From IMG/VR virus record IMGVR_UViG_3300050015_000458, positions 1 to 48,109 of that record: 48,109 bases of DNA; one strand, given 5' to 3'. Made by a program: the position numbers and the translations under genes. Under the pieces are notes generated by a model. That model searched no databases, was not told the origin of the DNA, and saw only the letters and a list, made by a program, of their open reading frames with translations. This DNA comes from a virus. Below are positions 1 through 7,189 of the stretch, in pieces. The stretch's first letter is position 1. Every line of letters starts with the position of its first letter.

Positions 1-212
1 TCTTCATCGGGATGACATCCACCATCGGGAAATTGGGCCTCTACAAGCGCGATGCAGGCACCAACACGCTGATCGCCTCAGAGGCTGGCCTGTCCCTATC
101 CACGGGCGCACTGCATCGGGTCGATATGCACGTCGTCAGCTACGGCGCCAGCGCCACGGTCAACGTCTTTCTCGACGGTGTGCTGCTCATCACGTTCACG
201 GGCGCGGTAAAC
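1..212. repeat. Terminal redundancy, copy 1
   Basis: These 212 bases equal 47898-48109 except for one position (85 C / 47982 T). They lie inside one gene whose frame is continuous across the joint. This is what a circular assembly gives when its ends overlap; a true direct terminal repeat is possible but would be expected to be identical and not to split a gene. Confidence 0.95.
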
Positions 213-719
213 GCATCCGGAGTCACAGACTTGGACCAGGTCTGGGATATCTTCGAGGGCAGTTATTCTCCCTGGATTTCTGAAGTGCTCGTGGCGGATG
301 AAGACACGCGGCCTTACCAGGGGATCGTGACCCACGCGCTGACGGGCGCCGGCACAACGGACTCCTGGACCGGAGTGTACTCGACGATCAATCAGACCGC
401 GATTTCGGACGCGACTCCCAACTATTCGAATACGAGCAACCAGGATCAGGGATTCAACATCACGGACATGCCTGCCGGCGTGTTCTCAATCGCGGCTTTC
501 CGCGCGGTCATGCGGGCGGCGAAGTCGGCCTCTCCCACGCCTGCACAGATCGCAATGGGCTTCAACTCCGGGGGCTCTGTCGCGGTGGGCTCCGATCAAG
601 CGATCACTACGTCCTATGCGACGTATGCACAGATATTTACGGTGAATCCGGTCACCGGCGTCGCGTTCACGCTCGCTGAGATGAACGCCCTGCAACTTTA
701 CGCGAGGTCCAAGGCGTAA
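1..719 (+). CDS. Tail fibre / lectin-fold protein, C-terminal part (5' end lies at window end)
   Basis: The reading frame is open from the first base; codons are in phase from position 3. It is the continuation of the gene starting at 47642, because positions 1-212 repeat 47898-48109 and the frames agree; the joined gene has 975 nt and encodes 324 aa. The first part looks like a concanavalin-A/LamG-type beta-sandwich (GKLGLYKRDAG, HRVDMHVV, VNVFLDGVLL strands). The second part is a phage-type virion domain ending in LAEMNALQLYARSKA. It is the first of several adsorption-type genes following the tail hub, so a role in binding the host surface is likely. The lectin-fold call is by pattern only. 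One base differs between the two copies of the overlap (85 C versus 47982 T, Ala to Val). Confidence 0.75.
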   Translation, partial: FIGMTSTIGKLGLYKRDAGTNTLIASEAGLSLSTGALHRVDMHVVSYGASATVNVFLDGVLLITFTGAVNASGVTDLDQVWDIFEGSYSPWISEVLVADEDTRPYQGIVTHALTGAGTTDSWTGVYSTINQTAISDATPNYSNTSNQDQGFNITDMPAGVFSIAAFRAVMRAAKSASPTPAQIAMGFNSGGSVAVGSDQAITTSYATYAQIFTVNPVTGVAFTLAEMNALQLYARSKA

Positions 720-1192
720 TGGCGATCCAGGTTGGAGTGAACATCTCGAAGCTGCTCGGCTACAGCGTGCTTGGGCTGCCTGCCGGCGTCAGTGTTTCGA
801 AGCTGCAGGGCTACTCCATTCTGGGACTGGTGCGGGGCGTCAATGTTTCGAAGCTGCAGGGCTATTCCATTCTGGGAACCGTAGTTGCCCCGGTATGGTC
901 GGGCTTCACATTCCCCGATGGAGTCGTGGGCACGCCGTACTACCAGGACTGGGATCTGAGCCCCGCAACGCCTCCGACGACGTATACGGTGACGGCCGGC
1001 GCGCTACCCCCCGGACTGAGCCTGACCAATATCTCGCAGGACCTTGGCAAGATCGACGGCACGCCGACCACGCCTGGCACTTACACTTTCACGCTCACTG
1101 CAACCAATGCTTTCGGGACGGTTGATAAGTCGTGCAGCATTTTCATCGGGGTGGGCGCCGGCGGTGCGAGCTCTGGCGCTGTGTTTTTTTAA
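719..1192 (+). CDS. Virion protein with three short N-terminal repeats and an Ig-like (He_PIG) domain
   Basis: 157 aa; ATG overlaps the stop of the fibre gene (TAATG). Residues 5 to about 52 hold three copies of a 17-18 residue unit of the type GV(N/S)(I/V)SKL(Q/L)GYS(I/V)LG. From about residue 58 to 145 it matches the putative-Ig (He_PIG/cadherin-like) pattern, with ALPPGLSL, GKIDGTPTTPGTYTFTLTA and ATNAFGT. Such domains are common adhesion modules on tail fibres and surface proteins. Position right behind the lectin-fold gene supports an accessory fibre or attachment role. The start is fixed by the overlap. The repeats are also near-identical at DNA level, suggesting recent duplication. Confidence 0.75.
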   Translation: MAIQVGVNISKLLGYSVLGLPAGVSVSKLQGYSILGLVRGVNVSKLQGYSILGTVVAPVWSGFTFPDGVVGTPYYQDWDLSPATPPTTYTVTAGALPPGLSLTNISQDLGKIDGTPTTPGTYTFTLTATNAFGTVDKSCSIFIGVGAGGASSGAVFF

Positions 1193-1194
1193 CC

Positions 1195-2445
1195 ATGACA
1201 ACTCCACAAGCGGCGGTCCGCATCCCGCCCGACTACGATTCGCTCAGGCCTCCGGCCGCCGGCGGCGCCGCATTCCTCGACCCGGCATTCGGAACGCCGA
1301 TCTGGCGCATCTCGGATGCGGCCGGAACGCGCAACGCCGACGGCGGCGGTAACCTCACCTGGGCCATGGTCGAGTACTCCACCATGTGCCCGTTCAACGA
1401 AGACGACTCGCTGCTCCTCCTGTTGCACCAGAGCTACTTCGCGCTGTACGGCTCGAGTGGACGATATTTGCGGGACCTTCCTCTCGAAGTCAACGCTTCG
1501 AGCGAACCGCGCTGGAGCCGGGCGAACAATCACGAGTTTTACTACGTCCACGGAAACCAACTGAAGGTTTTCGACGTAACGACCAGCCTGGCGCGCGTCG
1601 TCCGGACATTCGGCGAGTATTCCTCAATTTATGGCATGGGCGAGAGCGACATCAGCATGGACGGCGACCACATGGTTTTCGCCGGGGATCGTCGCTACAT
1701 CTTCGTTTATTGCCTGAGCACGGACAAGTGCTCGCCGGTGCTCGACGCTGCCGGCAGAGGCTTCGATTCGCTCTATTTGACTCCGCGCAACCGGGTGCTC
1801 GTTTCCTGGGCCTTGGATCTCACCACCAAGCTGGCGCCCATCGATCTGTACGACCCGAGCATGGCCTTCGTGCGCCAGGTTTTCCGCGTGAACGGCCACA
1901 GGGATGTTGCGCTGGACACGGATGGCAGTGAAATCCTGGTCATCACCAATTCGGCCGAGCCCGCGCCCACTGTCGGCAATAATGCCATCGTCAAAGTGAA
2001 TCTGGCGGACGCGAAACAGACCTGTCTCCTTGAGCTAGATTGGTCGCTCGCGCTGCACATCAGCACAGCAGACCACGCCGCCTTCTGTTACGTCTCAACC
2101 TACGCACCCGGCAACCCCGAGCCGCCGGCGGGATGGTTCCCTTATACCAACGAGATCCTGCGGGTGCCGTTCGATGGCAGCGCGCCACTGCGCCTGGCAC
2201 ACCACAGGTCGCGGCCGCACGATACAAACCAGTACGATTACGAGGCGTGGGCGTCGTGCAATCGGAAAGGCGACAAAGTTCTTTTCAGCTCCGACTTCGA
2301 CCTGCAGGCCCAGGACAAGCAGGTGGCTGACGAATACAGCGACGTCTATCTGATCGGCACGGAGGCCGCCCCAGCCCCGCCGCACCCGATCCCACATCCG
2401 ATCCCGCACCCACCGCCGCTCCCGCGGCCGCCGCGCCGGCGATAA
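1195..2445 (+). CDS. Beta-propeller-like protein, putative tail-associated binding or degrading protein
   Basis: 416 aa from ATG 1195, two bases after the preceding stop; an in-frame upstream start at 1132 would overlap the previous gene by 60 nt and is less likely. Repeating blocks of about 45-60 residues with aromatic and DG/DS turns (for example SEPRWSRANNHEFYYV, ISMDGDHMVFAGD, VALDTDGSEILVI, ASCNRKGDKVLFSSD) look like blades of a TolB/WD40-like propeller; the His-rich stretch near residues 325-350 recalls oligogalacturonate-lyase-type propellers. The C-terminus ends in a Pro-His/Pro-Arg tail (PHPIPHPIPHPP). No signal peptide. In the adsorption region it could bind or cleave a surface polysaccharide; no catalytic site is assigned. 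Confidence 0.55.
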   Translation: MTTPQAAVRIPPDYDSLRPPAAGGAAFLDPAFGTPIWRISDAAGTRNADGGGNLTWAMVEYSTMCPFNEDDSLLLLLHQSYFALYGSSGRYLRDLPLEVNASSEPRWSRANNHEFYYVHGNQLKVFDVTTSLARVVRTFGEYSSIYGMGESDISMDGDHMVFAGDRRYIFVYCLSTDKCSPVLDAAGRGFDSLYLTPRNRVLVSWALDLTTKLAPIDLYDPSMAFVRQVFRVNGHRDVALDTDGSEILVITNSAEPAPTVGNNAIVKVNLADAKQTCLLELDWSLALHISTADHAAFCYVSTYAPGNPEPPAGWFPYTNEILRVPFDGSAPLRLAHHRSRPHDTNQYDYEAWASCNRKGDKVLFSSDFDLQAQDKQVADEYSDVYLIGTEAAPAPPHPIPHPIPHPPPLPRPPRRR

Positions 2446-2544
2446 GCGGCAAAATCCGACACTTGCATAGGGCAGCTCCCACAGTTCTCGCAGCTTGGCG
2501 ACAGGTATCGCCTCAATCCAAGAACCCCCCAAAAGAAGGAACCC

Positions 2545-3015
2545 ATGAACTTCAGAAATCGCTTTTTGGCGATCTCCGCGATCGCCCTGCTCCTGATCTG
2601 CCTGGCCGGCTGTACCGGCTGCCTGCACAACCCCGCCGTTCCGGTCACGCCGGCGCAGCAAGTCCAACTCACACTTAACCAGTCGCTGTCCGTGGTTTCG
2701 ACCCTCAACAAGTCGGTCGCCCAGGATGTCATCGGCCTTAACGCGCAAGGCATCCTGTCGAAGGATCTAACCAACTCCATCCTGAGCTGGCAGCGGGCGA
2801 TCGCGGTCCAGATCCTGGCGGCCGAAACGGTCCAGAGCTCGACCCAAACTGACGCACAGAAGGCGGTCGCAATCAAGAACGCTTTCTCAACCTTCAACCT
2901 GCCGGCCGACATCAAGGCGCTGCTCGACAGCCCTCAGTCTGATGCGGCTGTGAAAGGGCTGGTCACAACGATCCAGTCCATTGTGGCACTGGTCCGATCA
3001 CTCCAAGGAGCGTAG
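2545..3015 (+). CDS. Small lipoprotein
   Basis: 156 aa. N-terminus has basic residues, a hydrophobic stretch and a lipobox L20-A21-G22-C23, so signal peptidase II processing and lipidation at Cys23 are expected; the mature chain is about 134 aa, alpha-helical and Ser/Thr/Gln rich. A good ribosome site (AGAAGGA) precedes the ATG. A phage lipoprotein can be an outer-membrane spanin (Rz1-type) or a superinfection-exclusion protein; it is longer than typical Rz1 and not Pro-rich, so neither is shown. It follows the fibre genes and precedes a short hydrophobic gene, the usual place for late lysis or host-surface functions. Confidence 0.75.
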   Translation: MNFRNRFLAISAIALLLICLAGCTGCLHNPAVPVTPAQQVQLTLNQSLSVVSTLNKSVAQDVIGLNAQGILSKDLTNSILSWQRAIAVQILAAETVQSSTQTDAQKAVAIKNAFSTFNLPADIKALLDSPQSDAAVKGLVTTIQSIVALVRSLQGA

Positions 3016-3019
3016 AACA

Positions 3020-3235
3020 ATGCAACTCATCGTCACGATTCTGCAAGGCATCAACGTTGTAGGCACGCTGCTTCCCTCGACCATGGAAGCCGCGCTGGCC
3101 ATTGTGAAAATGTTCCAAAACTCCGGGACCGATTTCACGGTCCAGGTCGCGGCGCTCCAGGACGGCGCGATTAAGTCGTCCCAGGAAACGATCGACCTGG
3201 TCGACGGCTGGAAAAAAGCCAACGGCTATGCGTAA
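3020..3235 (+). CDS. Small protein of unknown function
   Basis: 71 aa starting at ATG 3020, four bases after the lipoprotein stop, with AAGGAG 10 bases upstream. An in-frame ATG at 2981 would run into the lipoprotein gene and has no better ribosome site. Sequence is amphipathic with a hydrophobic first half (LIVTILQGINVVGTLLP) and a charged end. No family recognised. Tight spacing says it is co-translated with the lipoprotein. Confidence 0.6.
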   Translation: MQLIVTILQGINVVGTLLPSTMEAALAIVKMFQNSGTDFTVQVAALQDGAIKSSQETIDLVDGWKKANGYA

Positions 3236-3442
3236 ACCGCTCGCCACCGGCTGCCGGTCGCGGTCGCCTCCGTCTGCCCAACGTGCGCTGCGGGCAGCCT
3301 GGTGCGGGTAACCTACCAACCCAGGCGTCTCAACGTCGCAGCGGCAGCCCCGGGGCGGCAGGAGCCCGGGAACAATGCAAGAACCCAGCGAGGTGCGTTT
3401 ATGAAGTAGAACTTCAGCCATGTCCACCGGAACGTAACACAA

Positions 3443-3474
3443 CGGCGCGCCGTCGGCTTCTCCGCGGCGCGCCG
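3443..3474. repeat. Two copies of palindrome CGGCGCGCCG forming a hairpin
   Basis: CGGCGCGCCG occurs at 3443-3452 and 3465-3474, 22 bp apart centre to centre (about two helical turns). Each copy is self-complementary and the two together can fold into a 10-bp stem with a 12-base loop. A T-run (TTTT, 3481-3484) follows six bases later. It could be a paired operator or a weak terminator for the upstream small genes. Confidence 0.55.
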
Positions 3475-3503
3475 GAACTGTTTTATCCGGACAGCTGAAA
3501 ATG

Positions 3504-3535
3504 TTTGCACGGGTGGAAGTCTTTACACCTATGAT
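3504..3535 (+). promoter_or_regulatory. Possible sigma70-type promoter
   Basis: TATGAT (3530-3535) is a good -10; TTGCAC (3505-3510) is a possible -35 but the spacer is 19 bases, longer than ideal. It lies 33 bases upstream of the next start codon. Weak call. Confidence 0.25.
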
Positions 3536-3568
3536 GGAATCTGCGAGCGGGCCTCGGCCCGGACGATT

Positions 3569-3880
3569 ATGACAATTAACCTCAATATCACGGTCACCGC
3601 CGACGATAAACTGCAGGCATCGCTCGGGCGAATTGAGGTCGCGCTGCAGAAACTTCAAATTCAGGAGACAACTATCATGGCAAATCTCGACACTTTGACC
3701 GCCCAGGTGAAAGCCAACACAGACGTGGAAAGCAGCGCGGTCACGCTGCTCAACGGCCTCTCCGCGCAGCTGGCTGCGGTGGCAAACGATCCGGTCGCCG
3801 TTAAGTCGCTGGCAGACAGCCTCAAGACGTCGGCGGATTCTCTCGCCGCCGCCGTTGTTGCCAACACGCCGGCAGCCTAA
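3569..3880 (+). CDS. Small phage protein with Ala/Ser/Thr-rich coiled helix
   Basis: 103 aa. The first 35 residues (TINLNITVTADDKL...) form a short beta-like leader; from the internal Met at 3677 (MANLDTLTAQVKANTDVE) the rest is a helical, Ala-rich segment of a type common in phage virion or lysis neighbourhoods (alternating VKANT / LKTSADSL). A better ribosome site (CAGGAGA) precedes the internal ATG at 3677, so a 67-aa product is a real alternative start. No enzymatic function. It is the last gene before the terminator that closes this transcription unit. Confidence 0.6.
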   Translation: MTINLNITVTADDKLQASLGRIEVALQKLQIQETTIMANLDTLTAQVKANTDVESSAVTLLNGLSAQLAAVANDPVAVKSLADSLKTSADSLAAAVVANTPAA

Positions 3881-3910
3881 GCGGCAAACTGTAAAAACGC
3901 AATCGATGAA

Positions 3911-3983
3911 AGAGCACGGCCCGGGGCCGTGCTCTCTAGAACGGAAAGGGCGGGTCGGGCACGAAGCCTGGCCCGCCCTTTTT
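3911..3983. terminator. Double hairpin terminator between convergent genes
   Basis: First hairpin: AGAGCACGGCC / GGCCGTGCTCT, 3911-3935, perfect 11-bp arms. Second hairpin: AAAGGGCGGG (3945-3954) pairs with CCCGCCCTTT (3972-3981), extended inside by GGGC/GCCT pairing, followed by T3979-3983. This ends the plus-strand unit; on the minus strand the second stem is followed only by TTTCC, so bidirectional action is weaker. Confidence 0.85.
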
Positions 3984-3986
3984 GAG

Positions 3987-4226
3987 TTATTTGGCAGCAA
4001 TAGATCGCAAATGCTCGGGTACGAGTTCCAGCACTTCCGGGGGCGCCATCAGATCGCCGCCCTCCTGGTTGCTTTGCGCGTACTCGACCATGTAGCGAGC
4101 CGCGGTCGTCGCCGCGTCAAAGGGTGTGAGCCCGGCACGGCTGCCGGAGTGCCCACCGCCAAACCTGCCGGAGACATCCGAAATATAGCCGGCGCCGCGC
4201 TTGCGAATGATCACTGTCGTGCGCAT
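3987..4226 (-). CDS. Small conserved-looking protein of unknown function
   Basis: 79 aa. The start is the ATG at 4226 (minus strand), overlapping the previous stop as TAATG and preceded by a strong GGAGGTGATC; the longer open frame to 4463 lacks such a site. Sequence: basic beginning (MRTTVIIRKRGAG), Gly-rich centre, then a helical end (AATTAARYMVEYAQ). Last gene of the four-gene minus-strand cluster, reading into the terminator. Confidence 0.7.
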   Translation of the reverse strand: MRTTVIIRKRGAGYISDVSGRFGGGHSGSRAGLTPFDAATTAARYMVEYAQSNQEGGDLMAPPEVLELVPEHLRSIAAK

Positions 4227-4591
4227 TACTCGATCACCTCCACGGCCACTGCCGCCGACATTGGAGCCGGATGCACCGGCGGCGGGGCCGGAGGTGCGAT
4301 CTGCTCGATTTCGGCGCGGTATACGCCAATCGAATATTGCCCGAGATCGATGATCTGGCCGGCATCGTACATCGCTCGCGGAACCAATTCGTACCATGTG
4401 GTGTGGCCGGTCGGCGTATCCACGGGGATCGTCGAGCGGTGGATAATACGGTATTCCGTGCAATCAGCGATCCAATCCTTGCTGCCGCCTCGTTCAGGTT
4501 GCCAGCTCGCAAAAAGATCCTCTGGTTTGCACGTAAGCTTTACCGCCGCGAAAACATCGATCGGCGGCATGTAGTTGGTTTTGGTGGCCAT
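4226..4591 (-). CDS. Hypothetical protein with Pro-rich C-terminus
   Basis: 121 aa from the ATG at 4591 (MATKTNYMPPIDVFAAVKL). An in-frame start at 4687 would overlap the upstream gene, and the extra 32 residues do not look protein-like. The sequence has a Trp/Tyr-rich core (WIADCTEYRIIHR, HTTWYELVPRAMYDAG) and a Pro/Ala-rich tail (APPAPPPVHPAP). No family recognised. Translationally coupled to the next gene by TAATG. Confidence 0.6.
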   Translation of the reverse strand: MATKTNYMPPIDVFAAVKLTCKPEDLFASWQPERGGSKDWIADCTEYRIIHRSTIPVDTPTGHTTWYELVPRAMYDAGQIIDLGQYSIGVYRAEIEQIAPPAPPPVHPAPMSAAVAVEVIE

Positions 4592-4667
4592 GAGTGGCTG
4601 ACTTTCTCCTCGCCTCTGGTCGGCGGGGTGACCGTACCTTTCTGGTACACCACTATCTTCGCTCGAT

Positions 4668-4967
4668 TCAGCGCAAAGTCCAATCATTTTGCTGGTCGAG
4701 TGCGTTCTGGTCGTCGCGATCGACCTGGTCGCGCGCCTGCTCGAACGTCATGCCGCCTTTGCGTAGGCGCCGGATCCGGTCCAGACGTCCCCAGCCGACC
4801 TCGCGGCGTAGGCGCGCAAGGGTGATCGCTTCGCCTTCACTTAGGGTCCCGTCCGCCATGACGCCGCGCAGAAATCCGAGAAGCTCATCCACGGACCTCT
4901 CGCGGCGCCACCCTGCGTTTGTGGATTCGGGGGGCTGGCCTTCCGAATCCAGTGGGACATCCTGCAT
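4668..4967 (-). CDS. TerB-like helical protein, unknown role
   Basis: 99 aa from ATG 4967; GGGGGAAA lies just upstream. The longer frame to 5144 overlaps the upstream gene and is Arg-rich noise. The block SVDELLGFLRGVMADGTLSEGE is the helix-turn-acidic-loop pattern of TerB/tellurite-type helical domains also found beside BRCT domains in bacterial DNA ligase or exonuclease-like proteins; the second half is charged and helical. Identification is by pattern only. Confidence 0.5.
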   Translation of the reverse strand: MQDVPLDSEGQPPESTNAGWRRERSVDELLGFLRGVMADGTLSEGEAITLARLRREVGWGRLDRIRRLRKGGMTFEQARDQVDRDDQNALDQQNDWTLR

Positions 4968-5034
4968 GGTTTCCCCCGCTTCTCGCCTCAACCAAAATCC
5001 GACGCCGGCGGCTTCCGCGGTATCCGAAACGGGA

Positions 5035-5394
5035 TCACGGCGCACCGCTCTCGCGGCGTTGCTTGCCCGGGCGCTTCGCCTTGGGTTGCAAGCGGTTATG
5101 GAAAATGTTGATATTCGGCACGACCGCCTCGATCGTCTCCTCATCGCCAGAAGTCAGAATGTCCTCCAGCTTGCGATGCAGATCATGGTTGCCCGGTTCG
5201 CACCTGAAGACGCCAACCTCCTTAACCTGTTTAGGAATTGGGACTTGTAGAATGCCGCCGGAGCTCGCGAAGATGCGGTCCATGAGTTCCGCATAAGATG
5301 GCTCCCGACCTGTTGAAACACGCTCATCCAGTTGTGTTTTATCGAGCCACTGTCGTAGCTCGCCGGAAATCCTGATTGATCCTTTTTTGTCCAT
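5035..5394 (-). CDS. Ribbon-helix-helix-like protein, putative regulator
   Basis: 119 aa. The N-terminal 45 residues (a KGSIRIS strand followed by two helices, ELRQWLDK and SYAELMDRIFAS) fit a CopG/Arc ribbon-helix-helix DNA-binding fold; the rest is unassigned, with a His-rich segment (CEPGNHDLHRKLEDIL) and a basic end. First gene of the minus-strand cluster and divergent from another ribbon-helix-helix gene at 5468, so the 73-base gap is a likely control point bound by one or both proteins. No strong ribosome site is visible before the ATG. Confidence 0.55.
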   Translation of the reverse strand: MDKKGSIRISGELRQWLDKTQLDERVSTGREPSYAELMDRIFASSGGILQVPIPKQVKEVGVFRCEPGNHDLHRKLEDILTSGDEETIEAVVPNINIFHNRLQPKAKRPGKQRRESGAP

Positions 5395-5432
5395 AAATTG
5401 AACGACTTGGCTACACGGGTACCATTTTTTAG

Positions 5433-5461
5433 TTGACTACTGGACGAAGCGGCGACATGAT
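5433..5461 (+). promoter_or_regulatory. Candidate sigma70 promoter in the divergent gap
   Basis: TTGACT (5433-5438), 17-base spacer, CATGAT (5456-5461). Transcription would begin at about the GTG start codon at 5468, giving a leaderless message. It would drive the long plus-strand early region, or at least the regulator gene before the terminator at 5699. Confidence 0.4.
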
Positions 5462-5467
5462 TGTCTC

Positions 5468-5710
5468 GTGCCATTGCGTATACAGTCTAATCGAATCGTA
5501 CCTCCGACGAAACCGATACCGGTTCGTTTGCGGGTGGAACAATTGGACGCGCTTGACGAAATCAAACGGGAAACGAGCATTCCGCGTGGGATCTTGGTCC
5601 GGGATTCGGTCGATCTGTTGATCGCCCAATACGCGCGGATCAAAGCTGAGAAACCGGGCCGGCGTGGCAAATACGAGCTTGCAACGGAACTGACCAAAGC
5701 GGCGGGGTAG
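5468..5710 (+). CDS. Ribbon-helix-helix DNA-binding protein
   Basis: 80 aa from GTG 5468. After a short basic arm, PIPVRLRVEQLDALDEI / IPRGILVRDSVDLLIAQY is the strand-helix-helix pattern of CopG/MetJ-type repressors, with a basic C-terminus. No Shine-Dalgarno is visible, in line with a leaderless message from the promoter just upstream. It sits back-to-back with another candidate regulator and has its own terminator, so it is a good candidate for the switch between the minus-strand cluster and the early region. Confidence 0.7.
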   Translation: MPLRIQSNRIVPPTKPIPVRLRVEQLDALDEIKRETSIPRGILVRDSVDLLIAQYARIKAEKPGRRGKYELATELTKAAG

Positions 5711-5733
5711 GGGTAAATCCGCCGCTCTTTTTT
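5699..5733 (+). terminator. Rho-independent terminator
   Basis: GCGGCGG (5699-5705) pairs with CCGCCGC (5719-5725), followed by TCTTTTTT (to 5733). The stop codon of the regulator gene lies in the loop. It separates the regulator from the rest of the early genes, or acts as an attenuator. Confidence 0.8.
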
Positions 5734-5768
5734 CGAGTTCGAGAAACCAGTAGGGGAGAAGTGTGTTC

Positions 5769-6032
5769 ATGGTGGAGATTCTAAGCTTCGATGGTTACAG
5801 CCGCAGGTGCCGGATACGAGTCGGCGCGCTGGAACTCACTGATAACAGGAAAAATCGATTTTGCTATGCCAACGAGTGGCACAGCAGGCTGGCCTTGATC
5901 AAACAGTTCCGGCTCGGCGCCAGCGTGCGGACTCTCGGCAGAAAGCACCCCAAAGGCGAAGAGGGCATGCAGGCCGATTTGCGGGCGGCTCTGATGGGCG
6001 CGCCGGCATACGACATGAAGAAGGCGGCGTAA
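5769..6032 (+). CDS. Hypothetical early protein
   Basis: 87 aa from ATG 5769, nine bases after GGGGAGA; a GTG at 5763 is in frame but too close to the ribosome site. Sequence is Arg-rich with a mixed strand pattern (VEILSFDGYSRRCRIRVGALEL). No family recognised. First of the run of densely packed early genes. Confidence 0.6.
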   Translation: MVEILSFDGYSRRCRIRVGALELTDNRKNRFCYANEWHSRLALIKQFRLGASVRTLGRKHPKGEEGMQADLRAALMGAPAYDMKKAA

Positions 6033-6033
6033 A

Positions 6034-6255
6034 GTGCGAAACCTCGCGGAGATGGAGCAGGATGTCGCGAACTACCAAGACATCCAGTCGCTTAAGGATG
6101 AACTTCGTACCCGGACCCAGGCGCTCTGGGTCGTCGTATGCCTCTTTTTTCTCCTGCTGATCGCCGCGATCGTCCTGGTTTGCGTGGCGAACAAAACCTT
6201 GGCAAACCAAGCCCCGACCGACCTCGACAACGACTGTCCGGAGGTGCGCGGATGA
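6034..6255 (+). CDS. Small single-pass membrane protein
   Basis: 73 aa from GTG 6034 (an ATG at 6052 is possible). Residues 1-30 are charged and helical, residues 31-52 (LWVVVCLFFLLLIAAIVLVC) are one membrane segment, and a short polar tail follows. No family recognised; an inner-membrane role early in infection is likely. Confidence 0.6.
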   Translation: MRNLAEMEQDVANYQDIQSLKDELRTRTQALWVVVCLFFLLLIAAIVLVCVANKTLANQAPTDLDNDCPEVRG

Positions 6256-6851
6256 AGGCCGCAACCGCCGCGCCCAAAGCTGACCCCGCCCCAATCATCA
6301 CCTTCGCGATCAACCGCGAGCAGTACGTCTGCTTCCACCGCTCGCACGTCATCTCACTTATCCAGGAGCTTCAGATGTTGCTCGACGACACAATTGCCGT
6401 TCCCAGTGCCATCGCAGAGAAAGCCAAGGCCATCCCTTTGAGTTCCCGTGTTCGGACCGCCTCCTTTTCCACCGCGTCCGACACGGGCTGCGGGGACGTC
6501 GCTCCTGCGGTCGTCCCCGCCAATTCATCCGAGCCAAAGCCGTCGAAGGTCAGGAAGCCAAAGGCGCCGCACGGGTATCCCAACATGCGAAAGCTCATTT
6601 TGCCGGCCAAACCGCCGCGCGAGGGCAGCTTCGCCGAAGCGGTTCTCGCAACGATCACGGAAGCTGGCGAGCAGGGGCTCGACGTCGCCGGCATCGTTAA
6701 TGCGCTTGAGGCTGCCGAGGTCTCAATCGAGTCGGATGACGAGCAGAAGGCCGTCGCCAATGCAATCCACCAGACACTCAAGCCGCGCGGCCTGATCGAG
6801 CGCTGCGAGCGAACGGACCATCAGACGTACTGGAGGCGCGCGACGGCATGA
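6252..6851 (+). CDS. Protein with C-terminal winged-helix-like domain
   Basis: 199 aa from ATG 6252 (ATGA overlap; GGAGG 8 bases upstream); the longer frame to 6138 runs through the previous gene. The N-terminal third (ITFAINREQYVCFHRSHVISLIQELQ) is folded-looking, the middle is a Lys/Pro linker (SKVRKPKAPHG), and the last 85 residues (SFAEAVLATITEAGEQGLDVAGIVNALE ... LIERCERTDHQTYWRR) look like a winged helix with an acidic linker. DNA or RNA binding is inferred. Confidence 0.6.
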   Translation: MKAATAAPKADPAPIITFAINREQYVCFHRSHVISLIQELQMLLDDTIAVPSAIAEKAKAIPLSSRVRTASFSTASDTGCGDVAPAVVPANSSEPKPSKVRKPKAPHGYPNMRKLILPAKPPREGSFAEAVLATITEAGEQGLDVAGIVNALEAAEVSIESDDEQKAVANAIHQTLKPRGLIERCERTDHQTYWRRATA

Positions 6852-7189
6852 AAACACCAGGACAGATTTTGGCGGAGCTGCTGTACCCGCACATGAAATG
6901 GAAGACCCTCGACGGCGGGGCGTGCGCCAACTGGGAAGGGACCGCGGCCGCCTTCCTGGAGGCCTGCGCGACCTCGCCTGCCGGGACGGCCGTCTGGATC
7001 ACTACCGGGGACACGATCATGTGTGTCGCTTCCGCGGCGATCCAGCGAGTATGGTGCTCCGGAGACGGCTGGCACCTGGAGCTGCGCACCGGCTGGTACA
7101 AGAGCATCGACGAGCAGGAGGCCCGCCGCGCGGTGATTGCGATCGGCGGCGTCTGGCCGGCGCCCACCAGGGAGGCGCCCAAGCCATGA
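6848..7189 (+). CDS. Hypothetical early protein
   Basis: 113 aa, coupled on both sides by ATGA overlaps. Trp-rich, with strand patterns (AVWITTGDTIMCVAS, GWHLELRTGWYKS). No family recognised. Directly precedes the recombination gene, so a related role is possible but unproven. Confidence 0.6.
   Translation: MKTPGQILAELLYPHMKWKTLDGGACANWEGTAAAFLEACATSPAGTAVWITTGDTIMCVASAAIQRVWCSGDGWHLELRTGWYKSIDEQEARRAVIAIGGVWPAPTREAPKP

Larger units (their letters stand above)
3236..3568. other. Intergenic region with hairpins, no convincing gene
   Basis: 333 bases between two plus-strand genes. The open frames here (for example 3283-3498) have no ribosome site and no protein-like composition. The region holds several GC-rich inverted repeats, including two copies of one 10-bp palindrome, and a possible promoter just before the next gene. 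It may be a 5' leader or a small structured RNA, but I see no known riboswitch core. Confidence 0.5.

Noticed and set aside
1132-1194. Longer start for the propeller-like gene
   Set aside because: Would overlap the Ig-like gene by 60 bases; ATG 1195 follows the stop directly.
3283-3498. 71-aa gene in the 3236-3568 gap
   Set aside because: No ribosome site and unnatural composition.
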